Below, in pieces: positions 5,021 to 9,813 of a stretch of DNA of 9,813 nucleotides. The notes beneath the pieces are model-generated. The model saw nothing but the letters and a program-made list of their open reading frames with translations. It did no database searches and was not told where the DNA came from. Origin of the DNA: Candidatus Levyibacteriota bacterium (lineage in GTDB: Bacteria; Patescibacteriota; Microgenomatia; Levybacterales; UBA12049); contig JAHFKF010000052.1 in NCBI GenBank assembly GCA_023245475.1, positions 1 to 9,813 on the forward strand. Reading direction: 5' to 3'. The position numbers were made by a program, and so were the translations under genes. The stretch's first letter is position 1; every line of letters starts with the position of its first letter.

Positions 5021-5791
5021 TTACTTACCCGGGAGCGTGAGTACATTACCCACGTGAATAATGCTCGGGTTAACCAGCTTATTTGCTTCAGCGATCTTTG
5101 TCCATGCATCAGCATCACCATATGCTCGCTTTGCAATGGTTGACAGACTATCTCCAGGTTGCACTTTGTACGTTTCTCCAGTTATTTTTCCATCATGATC
5201 TGTTTGTTGCATAGGCTTTATTGCAGTTGTTGGTGCTGCTTGTCGGCTTTCTGTCTGATTAACTTCAACCGTTGGCAGGACGAGTTTATTCCCTGCATGA
5301 ATCTGGCTTGGATGGCTCAGATGATTTGCTCGTGCAATTGCCACCCATTTGTCTCCATCGTTGTAGGTTTTTTCTGCAATTGTCCAGAGACTGTCTCCTG
5401 CAGCAACGGTGTATGTTTTGCCTGTGATAGTTGTTGTTTCTGGGGCACTTGTTGGGGTTGGTGCTTGTGAAACAACCTCTGTTGGTTGTGGTGTATTGGT
5501 TGATCGAACTGTGGATACTGCGGTTAAGATTTGTGAATCAGTTGGTGTAACTTTACCTGGAGTTAACGGTACTTCGTCAGTGACATGAATGGTTTCTGGT
5601 GTTTGTTGATCAAGCTTTGTTGTTTGTCTGTTATGCACAAAGGAAAGCAGCAGTACGGTTGCTATAATTACAGCAATAATCCCAAGAATAAGACTTGTGT
5701 ATGATTCGCCAAAACGAAAAAATTCTGCCACACGAGGCTTTTGCTCAACGGGTTCAATTATTTTTTTCTGTGCTGCTTTTTTTGTAGCCAT
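5021..5791 (-). CDS. Membrane-anchored protein with two LysM domains
   Basis: A 256-aa protein. A short positively charged N-terminus (about 1-30) is followed by one membrane helix (about 32-52), a Thr/Pro-rich linker (about 60-122) and two LysM domains (about 126-173 and 207-254). Each repeat shows YTVAAGDSLWTIA or YKVQPGDSLSTIA at its start and a final I-HxGNxLxLP. LysM binds N-acetylglucosamine in peptidoglycan. The topology suggests the protein is anchored in the cytoplasmic membrane with the LysM part outside, holding the wall or positioning something. There is no catalytic domain. It is a single gene with its own promoter and terminator, lying between two tRNA genes. The ATG at 5791 has no strong Shine-Dalgarno, with about 30 nt of leader from the likely transcription start. 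The short final Lys (PGK-stop) shows that the second LysM ends the protein. Confidence 0.9.
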   Translation of the reverse strand: MATKKAAQKKIIEPVEQKPRVAEFFRFGESYTSLILGIIAVIIATVLLLSFVHNRQTTKLDQQTPETIHVTDEVPLTPGKVTPTDSQILTAVSTVRSTNTPQPTEVVSQAPTPTSAPETTTITGKTYTVAAGDSLWTIAEKTYNDGDKWVAIARANHLSHPSQIHAGNKLVLPTVEVNQTESRQAAPTTAIKPMQQTDHDGKITGETYKVQPGDSLSTIAKRAYGDADAWTKIAEANKLVNPSIIHVGNVLTLPGK

Positions 5792-5827
5792 GATTTTACT
5801 TTAGTTCTGGGCAGCGAACAGACCTCT

Positions 5828-5856
5828 AGTATATCTTTTTTACACAAAAAATGCAA
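5828..5856 (-). promoter_or_regulatory. Promoter of the LysM gene
   Basis: On the minus strand, -10 TATACT (5828-5833) lies 17 bp from a weak -35 TTGCAT (5851-5856). The -35 falls within the T-tract end of the tRNA-Asp terminator, so the two elements overlap. Confidence 0.55.
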
Positions 5857-5884
5857 CCTGCCTAAGCATAAAGCTTTGGCAAGG
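5846..5884 (-). terminator. Probable intrinsic terminator of tRNA-Asp
   Basis: On the minus strand, CCTTGCC and GGCAGG (one bulge) enclose an inner AGC/GCT pairing, followed by TTGCATTTTTT. It starts 3 nt after the tRNA CCA. Confidence 0.5.
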
Positions 5885-5887
5885 CGA

Positions 5888-5964
5888 TGGCGGGATGAAC
5901 GGGACTCGAACCCGCGACCTCTTCCGTGACAGGGAAGCGCTCTAACCAACTGAGCTACCACCCC
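5888..5964 (-). tRNA. tRNA-Asp (anticodon GTC)
   Basis: A full cloverleaf of 74 nt plus an encoded CCA (5888-5890). Its parts are acceptor GGGGTGG/TCATCCC (with two G-T pairs), discriminator G as expected for Asp, D arm GCTC/GAGC, anticodon arm CTTCC-CTGTCAC-GGAAG, and T arm GCGGG-TTCGAGT-CCCGT. Its promoter lies at 6047-6075, with the leader in between. Confidence 0.95.
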
Positions 5965-5973
5965 ATTCTCTAA

Positions 5974-6020
5974 AGAACGGAGAACTAAGAACGGAGAACT
6001 GAGAACTTCATTTAAGTTCT
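5974..6020. repeat. 14-bp tandem repeat and hairpin in the tRNA-Asp leader
   Basis: Two 14-bp units AGAACGGAGAACTA and AGAACGGAGAACTG lie at 5974-6001. They are followed by the partial unit AGAACT, which also forms the left arm of a perfect 7-bp hairpin (AGAACTT/AAGTTCT, 6002-6020). The block lies between the promoter and the 5' end of tRNA-Asp and would be part of its primary transcript. Confidence 0.75.
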
Positions 6021-6046
6021 TCAGATCGGGCTCAGAGTCAACTTGT

Positions 6047-6075
6047 ATAGTACCAAAATCTTGCAGATCAGTCAA
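6047..6075 (-). promoter_or_regulatory. Promoter of tRNA-Asp
   Basis: On the minus strand, -35 TTGACT (6070-6075), a 17-bp spacer and -10 TACTAT (6047-6052). It overlaps the rightward promoter for polX on the other strand. Confidence 0.6.
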
Positions 6076-6089
6076 TCCTTTGGTACACT
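6061..6089 (+). promoter_or_regulatory. Promoter of polX
   Basis: TTGCAG (6061-6066), a 17-bp spacer ending in TGG, and -10 TACACT (6084-6089), giving an extended TGn element. The GTG start at 6096 follows after only 6 nt, so the message is probably leaderless. The hexamers match only moderately. Confidence 0.5.
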
Positions 6090-6095
6090 TTTGAG

Positions 6096-7868
6096 GTGAC
6101 AAATTTAGACGTCAGTAAGCTTCTACGCAATGTTGCCGCGGCATATCGGATTAAAGACGAGCAAAAGTATCGTTTTCAGATCATTGCGTACGATAAAGCA
6201 GCCGATACTCTTGAAAATTCTCCTACAGAATTACGTGAGTTATTCAAAGAACAAAAACTTGGAGATCTTCCGGGTGTTGGCCCTTCAATTCGTGCTCATC
6301 TTGAAGAGCTCCTTACGACAGGCAAAGTAAAACATTTTGAAGAGGTGTTTTCCTCAATTCCCGAAGCAGTGTTTACGCTTCTTGACGTCCCAGGCTTTGG
6401 TCCCAAGAAAGCATATCGATTGGTAACTGAGTTCAAATTGAAGAACCCCAAGTCTGTTGTTGCCGATATTCGTGCACTTGCGGAGCAGGGGAAAATAGAT
6501 CCATTAGACGGTTTCGGGAAAAAATCACAAGATGATATCCTTACCCGCATTGAAGAATATGGCAGGGGAAAGACAAAAACAGCCCGTATGGCGTTGCCTT
6601 ATGCAGGAGAACTTGCGAAGAAAATGCTTGCTTATCTGAAAGAATGTCCTGCTGTTGAACAAGTTTCTCCTTTGGGAAGTCTGAGGCGCAGAAAGGAAAC
6701 CGTGGGGGATATCGATATTGCCGTAGCCAGTAGCGAGCCAGCCAAAGTTTTGCAGCATTTTGTTGACTATCCACATAAAGAGCGAATCATTGAAAAAGGT
6801 GACCACACGTCATCTATTTTAGTTTCATCAGGTAAGCAAATTGATTTGATGGTGCAGCCTCCTGAGGCATTTGGTTCGCTTCTCCAGCACTTTACAGGCA
6901 GCAAAGACCACAATGTTCATCTGCGTGAATACGCACTCTCTAAAGGCTTATCGTTGTCAGAGTATGGGATCAAAAAGAGAGGAGACGAGTCAGGAAAGCT
7001 GACTCATTACTCCACGGAAGAAAAATTTTATGCAGCGCTTGGTTTGCAATGGATTCCTCCAGAAATGAGAGAGAATACCGGCGAGATTGAGCTTGCCAAA
7101 AAGAATGAATTGCCCACGTTACTTGAATTAAAAGATATGAAAGGGGACTTTCACTTGCATTCCAGCTATCCAATTGAACCAAGTCACGACATGGGAAATA
7201 ACACAATGGAAGAAATGATTGCCAAAGCAAAGTCCCTTGGGTATTCCTATCTAGGGTTTTCTGAGCATAATCCAAGTATTTCAAAACACACATCGCTGCA
7301 AACAAAGGCAATACTCGAGAAAAGGAAGGAATTTATTGAACAATTAAATAAAAAGCATAACAAAAGTATACGGGTATTTTCATTGCTCGAAACCGACATC
7401 TTACCCAATGGAAACTTAGCCATTGATGATGATGCTATCTCTCTCTTGGATGCCACCATTGTTTCCGTGCACAGCTCATTTGGTATGAACAGGGATGAGA
7501 TGACAAAGCGAGTGCTCAAAGGCTTATCACATCCAAAAGCAAAAATTCTGGCTCATCCTACCGGAAGGCTCATTAATCAGCGCCCCCCTTACGAATTGGA
7601 TTGGGCGAAAGTGTTTGCTTTTTGCAAAGAGCATCATAAAGCACTTGAGATTAATGCTTGGCCATTGAGACTGGATCTGAATGATGTGCTTGTTCGTGAG
7701 GCAGTCAAACAAGGTGTAAAGCTTATGATTGATACAGACAGTCATTCTTTGGAAGAAATGGATCTGATGGAGTACGGTGTGTCTGTTGCTCGTCGGGGGT
7801 GGGCCAAGCCAAGTGACATTCTCAATGCAATGCCGTATAATGATCTAGCTAAGTGGTTTAGCATGTAA
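6096..7868 (+). CDS. polX: Bacterial PolX: DNA polymerase beta-family enzyme with PHP nuclease domain
   Basis: A 590-aa protein, normal length for bacterial PolX, which fills gaps in base-excision repair and usually also has a PHP-linked 3'-5' exonuclease or AP-endonuclease activity. The N-terminal region holds two helix-hairpin-helix motifs (LPGVGPSIR about 58-66; VPGFGPKKA about 98-106). The nucleotidyltransferase palm has GSLRRRKETVGDIDIAV (G194-S195; D205, D207), with D250 in QIDLMV as the third carboxylate. The C-terminal PHP domain has H353/H355, E390-H391, E432, H459, H487 and D548/H550. The usual Asp shortly after HxH is shifted by a small insertion (D365 is a candidate). All other metal ligands are present, so both activities are likely. 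The GTG start fits the family N-terminus and follows a probable -10 by 6 nt. It begins a tightly spaced group, with lemA 14 nt after the stop. Confidence 0.95.
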   Translation: MTNLDVSKLLRNVAAAYRIKDEQKYRFQIIAYDKAADTLENSPTELRELFKEQKLGDLPGVGPSIRAHLEELLTTGKVKHFEEVFSSIPEAVFTLLDVPGFGPKKAYRLVTEFKLKNPKSVVADIRALAEQGKIDPLDGFGKKSQDDILTRIEEYGRGKTKTARMALPYAGELAKKMLAYLKECPAVEQVSPLGSLRRRKETVGDIDIAVASSEPAKVLQHFVDYPHKERIIEKGDHTSSILVSSGKQIDLMVQPPEAFGSLLQHFTGSKDHNVHLREYALSKGLSLSEYGIKKRGDESGKLTHYSTEEKFYAALGLQWIPPEMRENTGEIELAKKNELPTLLELKDMKGDFHLHSSYPIEPSHDMGNNTMEEMIAKAKSLGYSYLGFSEHNPSISKHTSLQTKAILEKRKEFIEQLNKKHNKSIRVFSLLETDILPNGNLAIDDDAISLLDATIVSVHSSFGMNRDEMTKRVLKGLSHPKAKILAHPTGRLINQRPPYELDWAKVFAFCKEHHKALEINAWPLRLDLNDVLVREAVKQGVKLMIDTDSHSLEEMDLMEYGVSVARRGWAKPSDILNAMPYNDLAKWFSM

Positions 7869-7875
7869 GGAGGTG
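7868..7875 (+). promoter_or_regulatory. Shine-Dalgarno of lemA
   Basis: AGGAGGTG overlaps the last base of the polX stop codon and is 7 nt from the lemA ATG (9 nt counted from AGGAGG). This supports the 7883 start. It is the best-placed ribosome-binding site in the window, in contrast to the leaderless starts elsewhere. Confidence 0.85.
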
Positions 7876-7882
7876 ACACGAT

Positions 7883-8434
7883 ATGGATATCATTTGGATT
7901 ATAATAATTGCAGCAGCAGTAATTCTTCTTTACGCCTGGTTTGTTTATAACAGCTTGGTAACTTCCAAGATGCGTATCTCAGAGGCGCTTTCACACATTG
8001 ATGTGCAGTTGAAGCGAAGAACTGACTTGATCCCCAATTTGGTTGAAACCGTTAAAGGATATACCAAACACGAAAAAGAAGTTCTTGAGAATATCACCAA
8101 AGCACGAAGTAGTTTGATGCATGCAGAATCAGCCCAAGAAAAAGCAACAGCAGACAATATGTTGACCGATACGTTGAAATCCTTGTTTGCCGTTTCTGAA
8201 AACTATCCTGATTTGAAAGCAAATCAAAATTTCTTACAATTACAACAAGAGCTTACTGACACTGAAAACAAAGTCGCATACTCACGCCAGTTTTACAACA
8301 ACAATGTGCTTGATTACAACACTAAGTTGACGACATTCCCTAGTAACTTTGTTGGTAAATCTTTCAACTTTAAGGAAGCAGACTTCTTTGAAGCAGAAGA
8401 GGCCGACAAAAAGCCAGTAAAGGTAAGCTTCTAG
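7883..8434 (+). CDS. lemA: LemA family membrane protein
   Basis: A 183-aa protein of normal family length. One N-terminal membrane helix (about residues 3-22) is followed by the all-helical LemA domain. Diagnostic blocks are QLKRRTDLIPNLVETVKGY (43-60), SENYPDLKANQNFLQLQQEL (105-124), then TENKVAYSRQFYNNNVLDYN and FPSNFVG near the end. LemA proteins form a helical bundle anchored in the membrane. Their role is not well defined, but they occur repeatedly next to HtpX-type membrane proteases. Here htpX starts just 1 nt after the lemA stop, which fits a shared function in membrane protein quality control. It sits 14 nt after polX and has a strong Shine-Dalgarno, so it is probably co-transcribed with polX. 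Confidence 0.97.
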   Translation: MDIIWIIIIAAAVILLYAWFVYNSLVTSKMRISEALSHIDVQLKRRTDLIPNLVETVKGYTKHEKEVLENITKARSSLMHAESAQEKATADNMLTDTLKSLFAVSENYPDLKANQNFLQLQQELTDTENKVAYSRQFYNNNVLDYNTKLTTFPSNFVGKSFNFKEADFFEAEEADKKPVKVSF

Positions 8435-8435
8435 T

Positions 8436-9338
8436 ATGAACATTTATTCAGCAATTTCAGCTAACATTTGGAAAAGTTATCTGATTATGGCTCTGTTTAT
8501 CGTTTTTACGGGAACGGTAGGCTATGTATTAGGTGAAGCAAGTGGATATGGCTCTTCTATTGGCGTGTGGGTCTTTATCGCTTCTATTGCATACAGCTTT
8601 ATCAGCTATTTTTATTCAGATAAGATGGTTCTTGCAGCCTCTGGCGCACGAGAAATTAAAAAATCAGACGATCCAGAACTCTACCGTATCGTGGAGAATC
8701 TTTCTATTGGTGATGGTGTTCCAATGCCTCGTGTCTATATTATACGAGATGCCTCTCCTAATGCCTTTGCGACAGGACGAGATCCAAAGCATGCGGCGGT
8801 TGCTGTGACTACTGGTATTTTGGAGCGATTAAACAAAGCTGAACTTGAAGGAGTCCTCGCGCATGAATTGTCGCACGTGAAGAATTTTGATACCCGACTT
8901 CTTGCTATCACGGCGGTTATGATAGGGTTTATTTCACTTATCACTGATCTCTTCCTTCGCAATCTTATCTTTGGTGGTTTCCGAGGCAATGACGATGATC
9001 GAGATAGTCGACTTCAGATGATCTTTCTTATTATGGGTGTTGTTCTTGCGATTCTTGCGCCAATTATCGCAAGTCTTATTCAACTGGCGATATCACGAAA
9101 GCGAGAACTTTTGGCTGATGCCTCGGGTGTGCTTCTCACACGCTATCCTGAAGGCCTTGCCAGTGCACTTGAGAAGATCTCAAAAGATCCAAAGCCACTG
9201 GATAGCGCTACTACCGCAACGGCTCACTTATACATTGTTAATCCGTTTAAGCAAGGGAGTTTCAAAAACATGCTTGCTAATTTATTTAGTACACATCCTC
9301 CAATTGCCGAGCGCATAAAGATATTACGATCAATGTGA
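8436..9338 (+). CDS. htpX: HtpX-family membrane zinc metalloprotease (M48)
   Basis: A 300-aa protein. Two N-terminal membrane helices (about 14-34 and 41-61) precede the M48 peptidase domain. The zinc motif is LAHELSHVKN (H143, E144, H147), with the third ligand E224 in RKRELLADASG. Two further membrane segments lie at about 156-178 and 194-219. The C-terminal STHPPIAERI (about 285-294) is the usual M48/HtpX ending. The enzyme degrades damaged or misfolded membrane proteins at the cytoplasmic face. All catalytic residues are intact. The ATG lies 1 nt past the lemA TAG, with only a weak AAAGG upstream, suggesting translational coupling. No terminator is visible after it. A 54-nt gap with short repeats precedes murT. 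Confidence 0.96.
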   Translation: MNIYSAISANIWKSYLIMALFIVFTGTVGYVLGEASGYGSSIGVWVFIASIAYSFISYFYSDKMVLAASGAREIKKSDDPELYRIVENLSIGDGVPMPRVYIIRDASPNAFATGRDPKHAAVAVTTGILERLNKAELEGVLAHELSHVKNFDTRLLAITAVMIGFISLITDLFLRNLIFGGFRGNDDDRDSRLQMIFLIMGVVLAILAPIIASLIQLAISRKRELLADASGVLLTRYPEGLASALEKISKDPKPLDSATTATAHLYIVNPFKQGSFKNMLANLFSTHPPIAERIKILRSM

Positions 9339-9344
9339 TAAAAA

Positions 9345-9380
9345 AGTATCACGAGTATCAACGGTACCACGGGTACCAAG
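9345..9380. repeat. Four degenerate 9-bp tandem repeats
   Basis: The units are AGTATCACG, AGTATCAAC, GGTACCACG and GGTACCAAG, a clear 9-bp period of the form RGTAYCAMS. They fill most of the 54-nt gap between htpX and murT. No hairpin with a T-run is formed, so this is not a terminator. Confidence 0.7.
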
Positions 9381-9392
9381 AACAACAATTGT

Positions 9393-9813
9393 ATGGTTAC
9401 AACAATTCTCATTCTCTTTGGCAAGATGCTTTCATCAATGGTACAAGGCCTCAATTTGGGTAACGGATCTACTTGGCCGGGGCACATTGCGCTCAAAACC
9501 AATAAGCATATTATTAGAGACCTTCTTGCAAAGACAAAGATGCAGGTTATTCTGATTGCAGGAACTAATGGCAAGACAACGACTGCTACTTTGTTGAAGA
9601 GTGCGTTGGAGTTACAGCATAAGCGTGTTTTACAAAATGAATCAGGGGCTAATTTACTAAATGGTATCGCCTCAACATTACTTTTACATGCTTCCACTTC
9701 AGGAAGAATTAATTATGATGTTGCGATTTTTGAAGTCGATGAGAACGCATTGCCTCTCGTGGTCAAAGAAATAACACCATCATACGTAGTCTTATTGAAT
9801 CTCTTTCGTGATC
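9393..9813 (+). CDS. murT: MurT-type Mur ligase (lipid II isoglutaminyl synthase subunit), N-terminal part
   Basis: The first 140 codons of a protein cut by the right window edge. MurT, together with the glutaminase GatD, amidates D-Glu of lipid II to D-isoglutamine. The fragment has the Mur-ligase P-loop IAGTNGKTTT (about 55-64). It also has the MurT-typical NESGANLLNGIAS (about 82-94) and FEVDEN (about 113-118), with the aspartate that marks the conserved Mur acidic site. MurT lacks the UDP-MurNAc-binding N-terminal domain of normal Mur ligases, and here the P-loop comes at residue 55, consistent with that. The zinc-ribbon and GatD-contacting C-terminal region lie outside the window. No Shine-Dalgarno is visible before the ATG, and MVTTIL is the longest reasonable N-terminus. 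The call is firm. The expected partner gatD should follow beyond the edge. Confidence 0.92.
   Translation, partial: MVTTILILFGKMLSSMVQGLNLGNGSTWPGHIALKTNKHIIRDLLAKTKMQVILIAGTNGKTTTATLLKSALELQHKRVLQNESGANLLNGIASTLLLHASTSGRINYDVAIFEVDENALPLVVKEITPSYVVLLNLFRD

Noticed and set aside
5974..6020. CRISPR-like array in the tRNA-Asp leader
   Set aside because: The repeats are directly abutting, 14 bp long, only two full copies, with no spacers and no cas genes.
5758..6102. A 114-codon minus-strand frame over tRNA-Asp
   Set aside because: It includes the entire tRNA, its terminator and its leader repeats, and overlaps the start of the LysM gene in another frame.

Overview
The window looks like a piece of a small-genome Patescibacteria (CPR) chromosome, probably Microgenomates or Parcubacteria-like. 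This is inferred from gene content and style rather than from a marker tree. The clues are tightly packed genes, 1-nt junctions, probable leaderless starts just 6-7 nt after a -10 box, a MurT-type Mur ligase, a lemA-htpX pair, a bacterial PolX, a secreted GH-A-type protein and a LysM membrane protein. I see no phage, insertion sequence or CRISPR array.

Left block (1-3831, minus strand): one probable operon read right to left. It starts with a secreted clan GH-A-like glycoside hydrolase, then a small HELLH metallopeptidase, a 10-repeat TPR membrane protein, and the start of holA (DNA polymerase III delta subunit), which runs off the left edge. The junctions are 10, 5 and 1 nt. A back-to-back promoter region (3832-3902) separates this operon from a rightward DUF3800 gene (3903-4472). 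That gene is more AT-rich than its neighbours and may be acquired.

Middle block (4473-6095): mostly RNA genes and regulatory DNA. Minus-strand items, right to left, are tRNA-Asp(GTC) with its own promoter and terminator, a two-LysM membrane protein with promoter and terminator, a paired-palindrome (REP-like) element, and tRNA-Gly(CCC). Next comes an unexplained three-way-junction inverted-repeat element. Last is an unrecognised RNA of about 95 nt with a near-consensus sigma-70 promoter (TTGACA, 17 bp, TATACT) and a clear intrinsic terminator. The RNA ends 5 nt from the stop of the convergent DUF3800 gene. It is the most interesting item in the window.

Right block (6096-9813, plus strand): polX (repair polymerase with a PHP nuclease domain), lemA and htpX (membrane metalloprotease), closely spaced and probably co-transcribed. 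After a 54-nt gap holding four degenerate 9-bp repeats comes the 5' part of murT (lipid II amidation), cut by the window edge. The window therefore combines DNA replication and repair (holA, polX), envelope upkeep (LysM, GH, lemA, htpX, murT) and translation (two tRNAs).
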